Source: JACVRW01 sp963733885
Lineage (GTDB): Bacteria; Actinomycetota; Thermoleophilia; Solirubrobacterales; Thermoleophilaceae
Direction: 5' to 3'
Assembly: GCA_963733885.1 (NCBI GenBank)
Contig: CAVTES010000007.1
Span: 434,001 to 498,000, forward strand
DNA: 64,000 nucleotides
Position numbers and translations under genes: made by a program. The notes under the pieces are model-generated. The model searched no databases, had not been told where the DNA came from, and worked only from the letters and a program-made list of their open reading frames with translations. Numbering within the stretch: position 1 is the first letter of the stretch; each line of letters starts with the position of its first letter. Positions 7,363 through 14,935 of this stretch are shown here, piece by piece.

Positions 7363-7803
7363 TTGACACAACGGCATACCCCTCTCTCCCAAGACGCGGC
7401 CCTCGTGGTCGCCCTGGCGGGCACGGCGATGCCATTCGCGCACTCGGCTGAGGACGAAGCCGAGCGCTGGCTCCGGGCCCTACGGCTGCACGGCCAGGTC
7501 GGCGCAGCGCTCCAGTCGCTCGGCGTGGGAGAGGCTCCCCTGATGACCGGAGGCGATCCCGGGCAGGACGGCCCCGGCACGCCGCCCATGGGCGCCGACG
7601 TGCTCGACGAGGTGACCCGTCGCGCGGGTGGCTTTGCCGCGGCGCGCGAGGCCGAGACCGTCGGCACGCCGGACCTGCTGTTCGCCGTGTTCGAGGTGTA
7701 CGACAAGCTCTTCGAGCGGGTGCTCTACCTGCGCGGCACGAGCCGCGAAGAGCTGACCGAGCGGCTGGAAGGCGCGAGCGCGCGCCACCCCACCCAGGGC
7801 TAG
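7363..7803 (+). CDS. Clp N-terminal-repeat-like protein, no ATPase domain
   Basis: A 146-aa protein. The C-terminal half, VLDEVTRRAGGFAAAREAET then VGTPDLLFAVFEVY and a final helix, resembles one Clp N-terminal repeat (the two-helix unit with V-G-T-x-x-L-L-x-A that recruits ClpC/ClpB substrates or adaptors). The N-terminal half may be a second, degenerate repeat (AEDEAERWLRALRLHG). No AAA+ module follows. TTG at 7363 is chosen because a strong GGAGG sits 5-6 nt upstream; a GTG at 7303 lacks such a site. It overlaps the stop of the convergent DUF3817 gene by 4 bp. Confidence 0.55.
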   Translation: MTQRHTPLSQDAALVVALAGTAMPFAHSAEDEAERWLRALRLHGQVGAALQSLGVGEAPLMTGGDPGQDGPGTPPMGADVLDEVTRRAGGFAAAREAETVGTPDLLFAVFEVYDKLFERVLYLRGTSREELTERLEGASARHPTQG

Positions 7804-8090
7804 CGCCCGCTCACCCCGCCCCGCCGGCGGCGGGCGAGGTACTCGATTCCGGCTGTGCTGCCGACAGGGCCGAGCGGAGAGACGGTCGCCGCGAGCAGCG
7901 GCCAGGGGAAGGTGCCGCGCCGGCAGCCGTTCGCCACCAGCAGGCAGAGGATGATCCAGCCGACGCCGTGTGTCCATCCGAGCGCCGTCTCGGCGGACTC
8001 GCCGAGGTGGCCGATGGCGACGATGAGGAGCGCCGCGAAGATGCAGACCTCGGCAATCGAGTAGAGCCGGACGGCCTGGAAGTAGGACAC
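7800..8090 (-). CDS. DUF3817 small integral membrane protein
   Basis: 96 aa with three hydrophobic segments (VCIFAALLIVAIGHLG, VGWIILCLLVANGC, and PWPLLAATVSPLGPVG) and the starting pattern FQAVRLYSIAEVC typical of DUF3817, a family of 90-100-aa actinobacterial membrane proteins of unknown function. It is followed in the same direction, 3 bp apart, by the TVP38/TMEM64 gene upstream, so the two probably form an operon. Confidence 0.65.
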   Translation of the reverse strand: MSYFQAVRLYSIAEVCIFAALLIVAIGHLGESAETALGWTHGVGWIILCLLVANGCRRGTFPWPLLAATVSPLGPVGSTAGIEYLARRRRGGVSGR

Positions 8091-8093
8091 GGG

Positions 8094-8774
8094 TCAGGCC
8101 GCTCGTCCGAGGGCGATCTGTCGCCTTACGAAGAGGCCACCCGCGAGGGCGAGGAATGCGAGCAGGGCGACCGCGACGACCGCCTCGGGTGAGCCGAGGT
8201 TGTCGAGGCTGCCGCCCAGAGCCGTGTACGCGAAGACCTTCGGCGCGGCCCCGATCACCGTGCCAAGGGCCATCTGGCGATACTCGAGGCGGGTGAGGCC
8301 GGCGCTGTAGTTCACCACCCCGTACGGCAGCAGGGGAACGATGCGCGACTCCATCACCGCGATGGCGCCGTGGCGGGTGAGGAAGTCCTCGATCCCCTTT
8401 GTCCGCTCCGGCAGGAGGTTGCCGTGGTGACCCGCGGCGAGCCTTCTCGCAACGAACATCTGGGCGAGCGCGGCGCCCGTCACCCCCGCCAGGGCGAGCG
8501 GCGTACCGACCGCGGTGCCGAAGAGAAGCCCGGCCGCGCCGGCGAGGATCGGCCAGGTGACGATGAAGTTGACGAGCACGAACAGCGGCACGAACGCGAC
8601 GTAGGCGAAGTCGCCCAGGCCCTCTCCCCAGTCGCGCACCTCGGAGGGACTCGGAAGGGAGCCGGTGACCGCCGCGACGGCGAACACGCCTCCGACGGCT
8701 GCGCCATAGATGGCCATACGCCGGAAGGCGGTGCGTCTGGACGCGCCAGATGACGGAACGCGGCGCGAGTCCAT
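8094..8774 (-). CDS. TVP38/TMEM64 family membrane protein (VTT domain)
   Basis: A 226-aa polytopic protein with the VTT (SNARE-associated) signature. GAAGLLFGTAVGTPLALAGV and the glycine-rich helices are followed by FLTRHGAIAVMESRIVPLLP and YSAGLTRLEYRQMALGTVIG. Homologues (YdjX/DedA superfamily) act in membrane-lipid scrambling or homeostasis. The open frame extends to 8861, but the ATG at 8774 (MDSRRVPS) directly precedes the first hydrophobic helix and avoids overlap with the divergent gene promoter. It is transcribed with the DUF3817 gene. Confidence 0.85.
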   Translation of the reverse strand: MDSRRVPSSGASRRTAFRRMAIYGAAVGGVFAVAAVTGSLPSPSEVRDWGEGLGDFAYVAFVPLFVLVNFIVTWPILAGAAGLLFGTAVGTPLALAGVTGAALAQMFVARRLAAGHHGNLLPERTKGIEDFLTRHGAIAVMESRIVPLLPYGVVNYSAGLTRLEYRQMALGTVIGAAPKVFAYTALGGSLDNLGSPEAVVAVALLAFLALAGGLFVRRQIALGRAA

Positions 8775-8812
8775 GCACCGAGGGTAATCACCGCGCCGTA
8801 CCATCGAGTGCC

Positions 8813-9220
8813 ATGGCCCCGACCCTGCTCGTCTACGGCCCCAGCGCCCGCGCCGATGCATGGCTGCGCGAGGCGGTGCGCGTTGGCGGGCCGCTCGCCG
8901 TCGTGGCCCTCGCCCCGCAGGAACAGCAGCGCCGGGTGTGCTGCGGGATCCAGTCGGCCTACTGGAACGGCGTCCAGCGCGAGCTGGCGCAGTCCGAGCT
9001 GGCCCGGGCCCGGCTTGTGCTGGAGGACGCCGACAACGTGAGCCTCACGGTGCTCGGCTTCGACGTGGTCCACCCCGAGCAGGCGATCACGCGCCACGCC
9101 ACGGAACTCGGGGCCGAGCGGATCGTCCTGGCAGACCCGCGCGCCAGCGGGCTGGGCCGGCGCGCGGTGCGGCGACTACGGGACCGCTGCCCGGTCCCGG
9201 TTACGGACGGCGCCCTCTAA
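8813..9220 (+). CDS. universal-stress-protein-like protein
   Basis: 135 aa with an alternating beta/alpha pattern: LLVYGPSARADAWLREAVRV, then GPLAVVALAP, then ARLVLEDADNVSLTVLGFDV, and a final ELGAERIVLADPRASGLGRR followed by a strand ending CPVPV. This resembles the UspA fold, in which the last glycine-rich turn binds nucleotide. The G-2x-G-9x-G motif is not clearly conserved, so ATP binding is uncertain. It is divergent from the TVP38 gene; the 38-bp gap holds the promoter of at least one of them. Confidence 0.5.
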   Translation: MAPTLLVYGPSARADAWLREAVRVGGPLAVVALAPQEQQRRVCCGIQSAYWNGVQRELAQSELARARLVLEDADNVSLTVLGFDVVHPEQAITRHATELGAERIVLADPRASGLGRRAVRRLRDRCPVPVTDGAL

Positions 9221-9394
9221 CCGCAGCCGTCACTGGTGCAGCATGGAGGTGTGCGGGACGAGCGCCAGGCGGTTCGTAGATCGGCGGCGGGCGCGGCGCG
9301 CCTGAGCGCCTTTACGGCTTCATAACCAAAGCTTGCTCGCCGGCACACCCGGCGCTGGGGCTGCGCTGGGTGCCCTCCGCCGATCCTTGAACGC

Positions 9395-9928
9395 ATGTTG
9401 CGCAAGCTGATCACACTCACGCTGGCGGTCCTCTTGGTGGGCCTGTTCGCGGCGGTCGTGTTCGCGGCGGTCGAGTCTGGTGACGGCTCTTCCTCCAGCA
9501 CGATCGGCACGACCGACACCGCTGGAACGACCGAAACCACGACCACGCCCGGAGACATCTCGGGCCCCTGCGACGAGGCCGAGCATCGCAACGACCCGCG
9601 GTGCGCCGGCGTCGCGGTTCCGCCCGCCCGGGGTGCGGCCCCGCCGCAGGGAGGCGTCGACATCTCCGGACCGTGCGACGAGGCCGAGCACGCCAACGAT
9701 CCGCGCTGCACCGGGGTGCAGCCGGGCGTGGGCGGCGATGACCATCGAGGCCGCGGCGACGACGACGGGGACAGCTCAGGGCCCGGTCCGGGCTTCGACG
9801 ACTCCGGCGGCGGCAGCTCCGGGCACGGGAGCGACGACTTCGGCTTCGACGACTCGGGCCATGGAGGCTCCGGCGGCGGCGACTCCGGGCAAGGCCGCGG
9901 ACGCGGTCGCGGCGGAGACGACGACTGA
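9395..9928 (+). CDS. exported acidic Gly/Ser/Asp-rich protein with a duplicated Cys motif
   Basis: 177 aa. The N-terminus MLRKLITLTLAVLLVGLFAA is a signal peptide or anchor, followed by a Ser/Thr-rich spacer. The motif DISGPCDEAEH-(R/A)-NDPRC then occurs twice (about residues 53-70 and 88-105), each with two cysteines. The last 65 residues are almost entirely Gly, Ser, Asp, His and Arg. No known domain is recognised. A similar tail (GRGRGRGRGG-type run with DDD terminus) is on the exported protein at 12215, on the other side of the two-component genes. A role in the envelope is inferred. Confidence 0.7.
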   Translation: MLRKLITLTLAVLLVGLFAAVVFAAVESGDGSSSSTIGTTDTAGTTETTTTPGDISGPCDEAEHRNDPRCAGVAVPPARGAAPPQGGVDISGPCDEAEHANDPRCTGVQPGVGGDDHRGRGDDDGDSSGPGPGFDDSGGGSSGHGSDDFGFDDSGHGGSGGGDSGQGRGRGRGGDDD

Positions 9929-9943
9929 TCCGGAGCGGTGAGA

Positions 9944-9978
9944 GGGAAGCCCGCCGGCCGCCGGCCGGTGGGCTTCCC
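9944..9978 (+). terminator. strong hairpin terminator
   Basis: Two 14-nt arms, GGGAAGCCCGCCGG and CCGGTGGGCTTCCC, pair fully with one G-U and leave a 7-nt loop. The hairpin starts 16 bp after the stop of the exported protein gene and 64 bp before the response-regulator start. No T-run follows, as is usual in high-GC actinobacteria. It isolates the two-component operon from the upstream gene. Confidence 0.7.
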
Positions 9979-10041
9979 GGCGCCCGCGGATGGGCTCCCC
10001 GGCGTCTGCGGCACCGCCTGCGCCTAGCATCTAAGGCGTCC

Positions 10042-10773
10042 ATGCAGGGCCGGCGCACCATCCTCATGGTGGAGGACGAGGAGTCCATCACCGTCCCGCT
10101 GTCGGAGGCCCTCGCCCGCGAGGGGTTCGACACGGAGGTCGCCGGCACCGTCGCCGAGGCGCTCGAGCTGGCCGGCCGCGTGGCCCCCGACCTCGTGCTC
10201 CTCGACGTGATGCTCCCGGACGGCTCGGGCTACGACGTCTGCCGCGAGCTGCGGCGCGAGTCGAAGGTGCCGATCATCATGCTCACCGCGCGCGGCGAGG
10301 AGACCGACCGCGTAGTCGGGCTCGAGCTCGGCGCGGACGACTACATCGTCAAGCCGTTCAGCGCCCGCGAGGTGGCGGCGCGCATCCGGGCGGTTCTCCG
10401 TCGCGCCGGCGAGACGGCCGCCGCCGGCTCCTCCCGGGATAGCACCGCCCTGCAGGTCGGCGAGCTTCACCTCGACCCCTCGCGCCGCAGCGCCACACTC
10501 GGGGAGAACGAGCTCGACCTCACGCGCAAGGAGTTCGAGCTGCTCGAGCTGCTGATGCGCGAGGCCGGCTCCGTCATCACGCGCGAGCGGCTGATCGACG
10601 AGGTGTGGGACGTGAACTGGTTCGGGTCGACCAAGACGCTCGACGTGCACGTGTCGGGCCTGCGCCGCAAGCTCGGCGACGACCCCTCCTCCCCCCGCTA
10701 CCTCCACACGGTGCGAGGCGTGGGGTTCCGCTTCTCGGGGCCGGAGGAGCTTGGGACCGGGTCGGAGCGGTGA
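10042..10773 (+). CDS. OmpR/PhoB-family response regulator
   Basis: 243 aa. The receiver domain (residues 5-120) has acidic pocket EDE, phospho-acceptor Asp in LVLLDVMLPDGSG, the Thr in IIMLTARG and the Lys in YIVKPF. The C-terminal winged helix (about 145-235) contains LTRKEFELLELLMREAGSVI, VWDVNWFGSTKTLDVHVSGL and the wing RYLHTVRGVGFRF. It is a DNA-binding transcription factor activated by the kinase encoded next; the GTGA overlap implies translational coupling. It resembles PhoP/MtrA-type regulators, but the signal is unknown. Confidence 0.95.
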   Translation: MQGRRTILMVEDEESITVPLSEALAREGFDTEVAGTVAEALELAGRVAPDLVLLDVMLPDGSGYDVCRELRRESKVPIIMLTARGEETDRVVGLELGADDYIVKPFSAREVAARIRAVLRRAGETAAAGSSRDSTALQVGELHLDPSRRSATLGENELDLTRKEFELLELLMREAGSVITRERLIDEVWDVNWFGSTKTLDVHVSGLRRKLGDDPSSPRYLHTVRGVGFRFSGPEELGTGSER

Positions 10774-12203
10774 GCCTGCGCACGCGGCTGCTGGCCGCCT
10801 TCGCCTACGTCCTGGTGTTGGTGATCGTGGCCCTGGAGGTGCCGCTGGCGCTCAACCTCTCGCGCCGGGTGGACGCCGAGATCCGCAGCGAGGCCAGCGG
10901 CCAGGCGCAGCTGCTGGCGTCCTTCGTGCCCGGCCGGGTCGACAGCACCCCTGAGCTCGACCGGCTCGTCCGCGACTCGGCCGAGAACCTCGGCGGACGG
11001 GTGATCGTCGTCGGCCCGCGCGGCCGCTTGCTCGCCGACTCCGCCGGTACCGGCCTGCGGGGGACCTCCTACGCATCGCGGCCAGAGATCGCCGACGCGC
11101 TGCGCGGCAAGCCCGTCGTGCAGGGCGAGCGCCACAGCAACTCCCTGGACGAGGATCTGCTCTTCACCGCCGTTCCGGTGGTGAGCAACGGCCGCACGGC
11201 CGGGGCGGTGCGGGTCACGCAGAGCGTCGACGCCGTGAACACAGAGGTGCGGACCGACGTGCTTGCGCTGATCGGGGTCGGCATCCTCGCGCTTGCGCTG
11301 GGCCTCGGAGTGGCCTGGCTGCTGGCGGGTTCACTCGCCCGGCCCCTGCGCGGCCTTGCGCGCACCGCCCACCGGGTGGCCGGAGGAGATCTGGACGCCC
11401 GCGCGCGCGTGGAAGGGTCGTCCGAACAGCGCGAGGTGGCCACGTCCTTCAACAACATGACGGCCCGTCTGGCGCGAGCGCTGCGCTCGCAGCGCGAGTT
11501 CGTGGCCAATGCCTCGCACCAGCTGCGCACGCCGCTCACCGGGCTGCGGCTGCGGCTGGAGGCGGCCGGGCTGAAGTCGCGGGACCCCGAGGTGGAGCGC
11601 GAGCTGCTCGCAGCCGAACGGGAGACCGAGCGGCTTGCCCGGCTGCTCACCGAGCTGCTGACACTCGCGCGCGAGCGTGAGCGGCCGGAGCCCGAGCGGC
11701 TGTCGGTGGCGGAGGTGGCGGAGGCAGCCGCCGAGCGCTGGGAGGGGCCGGCGGAGAGCTCCGGACACCGGATCATCGTGGGCGGCGACGGGGCGCCCGT
11801 GGTGGCCGCCACGGACGCCGACCTGGCGGTGATCCTCGACAACCTCGTCGAGAACGCCCTCAACTACTCGCCGGCCGGGACCGCCGTCGCGATCGAGTGG
11901 GGCGCCGGCGGCGGGTCGGCGTGGGCCGCGGTGCTCGACGAGGGGCCCGGGATCGGGCCCGGCGAGCGGGAGCGGGTTTTCGAGCGCTTCTACCGCGGCG
12001 CGGCCTCGCGTGGCGGCGCGGCCGGCACCGGCCTCGGGCTCTCCGTTGTGGAGTCGCTCGCCCGGCGCTGGGACGGCTCCGTGACGCTCGAGGAGCGAGC
12101 CGAGGGCGGCACGCGGGCGGAGCTGCGGCTGCCGCTTCAGGGCTCAGCCGCCGAACGTTCCCCTGACCCGCAGCTTGACGACGCCTTACCAAGGCGGAGC
12201 TAG
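10770..12203 (+). CDS. sensor histidine kinase (HAMP, HisKA, HATPase)
   Basis: 477 aa from a GTG start overlapping the regulator stop. TM1 is near residue 10-30 (LLAAFAYVLVLVIVALEVPL). An extracytoplasmic sensor of about 130 aa follows, then TM2 (LALIGVGILALALGLGVAWLL), a HAMP linker (LARPLRGLARTAHRVAGGDL), a HisKA box with phospho-His in ASHQLRTPLTGLRLRL, and HATPase N, G1 and G2 boxes (NLVENALNYS, DEGPGIGPGE, GTGLGLSVVESLA). The extracytoplasmic domain (EASGQAQLLASF onward) resembles actinobacterial two-TM sensors that respond to envelope conditions. Confidence 0.95.
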   Translation: MSLRTRLLAAFAYVLVLVIVALEVPLALNLSRRVDAEIRSEASGQAQLLASFVPGRVDSTPELDRLVRDSAENLGGRVIVVGPRGRLLADSAGTGLRGTSYASRPEIADALRGKPVVQGERHSNSLDEDLLFTAVPVVSNGRTAGAVRVTQSVDAVNTEVRTDVLALIGVGILALALGLGVAWLLAGSLARPLRGLARTAHRVAGGDLDARARVEGSSEQREVATSFNNMTARLARALRSQREFVANASHQLRTPLTGLRLRLEAAGLKSRDPEVERELLAAERETERLARLLTELLTLARERERPEPERLSVAEVAEAAAERWEGPAESSGHRIIVGGDGAPVVAATDADLAVILDNLVENALNYSPAGTAVAIEWGAGGGSAWAAVLDEGPGIGPGERERVFERFYRGAASRGGAAGTGLGLSVVESLARRWDGSVTLEERAEGGTRAELRLPLQGSAAERSPDPQLDDALPRRS

Positions 12204-12214
12204 CCTCGACGAAG

Positions 12215-12652
12215 ATGAATTTCCGCACCCTCGCCGTGGGCACCGCGCTCGCCATCTTCGGACTCGGCGCCGCCGTGGGGATCGGCCTCGCTGCCAACTC
12301 GATCTCGGGCGACAGCGTCGGCCTGTCCGAGGAGCCGCTGAGCGCGGGCGAGCCGCTGGCGCCGCGGCCGGCGGCCGCGCGCGCGGCCGAACAGCGCGCG
12401 AAGGCGCGGGCCCGCCGCCGCGCGGCGGCCGAGCAGCGGCGCCGCGACCGCGCCGAGCAGGAGCGGGCCGTAGCCGACGACGCGCCGTCGGACGACACGA
12501 CGACGACGACGCCCGAGCCCGAGCCCGAGCCCGAGGTCGAGGCGGAGGTCGAGACCGACAGCTCCGGCCATGGGCGCGGCCGGGGCCGCGGGCGTGGCAG
12601 GTCGGGCGGCGATTCGGGCTCGAGCGACGGCTCGGGCAGCGACGACGACTGA
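12215..12652 (+). CDS. exported charged protein with Arg/Ala region and acidic Gly/Asp tail
   Basis: 145 aa. The N-terminus MNFRTLAVGTALAIFGLGAA continues as a hydrophobic segment (signal or anchor). It is followed by a helical Arg/Ala/Glu region (AAEQRAKARARRRAAAEQRR), an EPEPEPEPEVEAEVE run, a GRGRGRGRGR-like run and an Asp terminus. It starts 11 bp after the kinase stop and is probably part of that operon. It shares tail composition with the exported protein at 9395. Function unknown; extreme composition makes database similarity unreliable. Confidence 0.65.
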   Translation: MNFRTLAVGTALAIFGLGAAVGIGLAANSISGDSVGLSEEPLSAGEPLAPRPAAARAAEQRAKARARRRAAAEQRRRDRAEQERAVADDAPSDDTTTTTPEPEPEPEVEAEVETDSSGHGRGRGRGRGRSGGDSGSSDGSGSDDD

Positions 12653-12692
12653 GATCGCGTATCGAACCCCGATTCGCGGGGTATTCGAAAGC

Positions 12693-12969
12693 ATGATCGG
12701 ATTCATCGTGGCCGGCCTCATCATCGGCGCGCTGGCGCGCCTGCTGATGCCCGGCAAGCAGAACATCGGGCTGCTCTGGACGCTCGGCCTCGGGCTCGCT
12801 CGGCTCGCTGATCGGCGGGACGCTCGCGAACGCGCTCGGCACGGGAAGCATCTGGGAGCTGAACGTGCTCGGGTTCTGCGTCGCCGTGGCGTCGTCGATC
12901 GCGTTGCTGGTGGTGGCCGAGCGAGCGGGACTGGGTCAGGGCGAGGAGCGGAAGCGGCTCGGCACCTGA
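12693..12969 (+). CDS. GlsB/YeaQ/YmgE-type small membrane protein, frameshifted
   Basis: The first part reads MIGFIVAGLIIGALARLLMP then GKQNIGLLWTLGLG. After one extra base near 12800 the next frame continues GSLIGGTLANALGTGSIWEL and NVLGFCVAVASSIALLVVAE to the TGA at 12967. Together these reconstruct a transglycosylase-associated (GlsB/YeaQ/YmgE) three-helix membrane protein of about 90 aa, a stress-linked family of uncertain biochemistry. The break is a single inserted C within a repeated GCTCG context and is probably a sequencing error rather than a true pseudogene. Confidence 0.75.
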
Positions 12970-12976
12970 CGGGGCT

Positions 12977-13516
12977 GTGGCGCCCCGGCTCCTGATCCAG
13001 GCGCGACCGGGAGCCGGAAAGACAACCGCCCTGGGACGCTTGGCGGAGCGGCTGCGCGAGGCCGGTGTACCGCTGAGCGGGTTCCTGACCGGGGAGCTGC
13101 GCGAGAAGGGCCGCCGCGTCGGCTTCGAGATCGAGACCTTCGCCGGCGAGCGCGGCCTGCTCGCCCACGTGGACATCAAGGGGCCGCCCCGGGTGAGTCG
13201 CTACGGCGTCGACCTCGAGGAGTTCGAGCGCCTGGCGCTGCCGGAGCTGGAAGCGCCGCCCTCCCGGGGCGTGGTCCTGATCGACGAGCTCGGGAAGATG
13301 GAGCTCGCTTCCGAGCGCTTCCGCGCGGCCGTTCTCGCTCTGTTCGAACGCTCCGTGCCGATCGTGGCGACGGTCCACGCGGCCCGGCATCCGTTCACGG
13401 ACGAGCTGAAGCGAAGGCCAGGGGTGTCGACGGTGCGGCTGACGAACGCCAACCGCGACCGGCTTCCTGAGGAGCTGGCGGAGCGGCTGAGGGATCTTCT
13501 CCGCGATCTCGGGTAG
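12977..13516 (+). CDS. nucleoside-triphosphatase, THEP1 family
   Basis: 179 aa from a GTG start 7 bp after the preceding gene. Walker A is ARPGAGKTTALGRL, Walker B is GVVLIDELGKMEL (the DE(L/I)GKME sequence is diagnostic of NTPase_1/THEP1), and IVATVHAARH provides the sensor segment. FLTGELREKGRRVGFEIETF is also typical. These small P-loop enzymes hydrolyse NTPs in vitro; their physiological role is unknown. The family is more frequent in archaea and thermophilic bacteria. Confidence 0.9.
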   Translation: MAPRLLIQARPGAGKTTALGRLAERLREAGVPLSGFLTGELREKGRRVGFEIETFAGERGLLAHVDIKGPPRVSRYGVDLEEFERLALPELEAPPSRGVVLIDELGKMELASERFRAAVLALFERSVPIVATVHAARHPFTDELKRRPGVSTVRLTNANRDRLPEELAERLRDLLRDLG

Positions 13517-13577
13517 AACCGCGGATGGCAGCGTCGGGCGCGCGCCGCCCGGACGAGCGTTCTTCGAGGAGGTACCC

Positions 13578-14405
13578 ATGCGAAGGGTCTTGGCTCTGTG
13601 TACTTGCGTCCTGGCGGGGTTCGCCCTCGCCAGCATCGGCGGAGCATTCGCCGGCGACACCACCCGCGAACGCGCGGCGGCCAGCGCGCTGCGGGGTCTG
13701 GTGGATCTCTCCCACCCGTTCAACGAGCAGACGATCTACTGGCCGACGGCGGAGCGGTTCGCGCTCACCCAGGTCGCCGAGGGCGAGACCGAGGGCGGCT
13801 GGTACTACGCGGCCAACAACTTCGAGGCGGCCGAGCACGGCGGAACCCATCTCGACGCGCCGATCCACTTCGCGCGTGGGGCCAACACGGCGGACAAGAT
13901 CCCGCTGCGGCGCCTGGTGGGGCGGGCCGTCACGGTCGACCTGTCGGAACGAGTGGGCGACAACGCCGACTACCTGATCTCGCGCGCCGACCTGCGCCGC
14001 TGGGAGAGCGACAACGGACGGATCCCGACGCGCACGATCGTGCTGCTGCGGACCGGCTGGGAGCGCTTCTGGCCGAACGCCGAGCAGTACCTCGGGACCG
14101 CGGAGCGCGGCGAGCAGGCTGTGCCGCAGCTGCACTTTCCGGGCCTGAGCCAGGGCGGCGCACGTTGGCTGGTGAGGCGACGCGCCGTGAAGGCCGTCGG
14201 GATCGATACGGCGAGCATCGACTACGGGCAGTCGGCGGACTTCCGGGCGCACCGTGTGCTCGGCGCCGCGAACACGCCCGTGTTCGAGAACGTGGCGCGT
14301 CTCGGCCGACTGCCGAGCCGCGGGTTCGCGGTGGTGGCGCTCCCGATGAAGATCGAGGGCGGCTCGGGCGGGCCGCTGCGGATCATGGCCGTGCTGCGGC
14401 CGTGA
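13578..14405 (+). CDS. secreted cyclase-family (kynurenine formamidase-like) hydrolase
   Basis: 275 aa. A signal peptide (MRRVLALCTCVLAGFALASI, then GGAFAG) is followed by the cyclase fold (PF04199): LVDLSHPFNEQTIYWPT, the metal-binding HGGTHLDAPIHF (the HxGTHxDxPxHF motif), DLSERVGDNADY, and KAVGIDTASIDYG near the end. Known family members hydrolyse formylkynurenine or isatin, or are uncharacterised. Secretion and the lack of tryptophan-degradation neighbours argue against assigning kynurenine formamidase. GGAGG lies about 9 nt before the ATG. Confidence 0.88.
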   Translation: MRRVLALCTCVLAGFALASIGGAFAGDTTRERAAASALRGLVDLSHPFNEQTIYWPTAERFALTQVAEGETEGGWYYAANNFEAAEHGGTHLDAPIHFARGANTADKIPLRRLVGRAVTVDLSERVGDNADYLISRADLRRWESDNGRIPTRTIVLLRTGWERFWPNAEQYLGTAERGEQAVPQLHFPGLSQGGARWLVRRRAVKAVGIDTASIDYGQSADFRAHRVLGAANTPVFENVARLGRLPSRGFAVVALPMKIEGGSGGPLRIMAVLRP

Positions 14406-14424
14406 GCTCGGGCGGGCTCAGCCC

Positions 14425-14493
14425 TTGACTGCACCCATCGTGCTTGAAGAGGGCCACGTGAGCGGCAAGCTGGTGCTGACGGTGGACGGCTAG
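14425..14493 (+). pseudogene. C-terminal remnant of a zinc-type alcohol dehydrogenase/quinone reductase
   Basis: A 22-codon in-frame scrap ends IVLEEGHVSGKLVLTVDG before a TAG. That is the typical C-terminal strand of medium-chain dehydrogenases (…GHxxGKxVLxV). No upstream dehydrogenase sequence is present, so it looks like the leftover of a deleted gene between the cyclase-family hydrolase and the convergent cyclic-nucleotide-binding gene. It is short, so chance similarity is possible. Confidence 0.4.
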
Positions 14494-14494
14494 G

Positions 14495-14929
14495 CTAGGC
14501 CACCGTCGGGTCCTGCGTGAGGTCGGCGACCCGCTTCGCCAGGGTGCGCAGGACCTTGCGCTCAACCTTCGGGTTCTCCTCGAGCAGGTGATGGAAGTCC
14601 GTGCTCGTCAGGACGAAGACGCGCAGCGGGGTCTTGGCGGTGACGGTGGCGGTGCGCGGGACCTGCTCGAGCAGGGCGATCTCGCCGACGAAGTCACCGG
14701 CGCCGCGGGTGCCGAGGCTGCGGCCTTTCCGCTTCACCTGGGTCTCGCCGTCGACGATCACGAAGAACTCGTGACCGATCTCGCCCTCCTTGGTTAGGGT
14801 CGTGCCCTCGGGGATCTCCATGTCCTCGCTGACGCGGGCGAGCTGGGTGAGCTCCTTCTTTGAGAGCCCCTCGAACAGCGGGGCGCGCTTGAGTGCCTCG
14901 ACCTTGGTGTCCTGACTGAAGAGCCGCAT
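14495..14929 (-). CDS. cyclic-nucleotide-binding domain protein
   Basis: 144 aa consisting of a single cNMP-binding beta-roll: LFEGLSKKELTQLARVSEDM, then EGTTLTKEGEIGHEFFVIVD, the phosphate-binding cassette region GDFVGEIALLEQVPRTATVT (the G-E-(I/L)-A-L-L and R-x-A-T pattern that contacts the cyclic phosphate and ribose), and a C-terminal helix. There is no HTH, kinase or channel domain, so it is a stand-alone receptor or adaptor. It starts 6 bp after the adenylate-cyclase-like gene and is probably translated from the same mRNA. Confidence 0.9.
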   Translation of the reverse strand: MRLFSQDTKVEALKRAPLFEGLSKKELTQLARVSEDMEIPEGTTLTKEGEIGHEFFVIVDGETQVKRKGRSLGTRGAGDFVGEIALLEQVPRTATVTAKTPLRVFVLTSTDFHHLLEENPKVERKVLRTLAKRVADLTQDPTVA

Positions 14930-14935
14930 CGGCGC

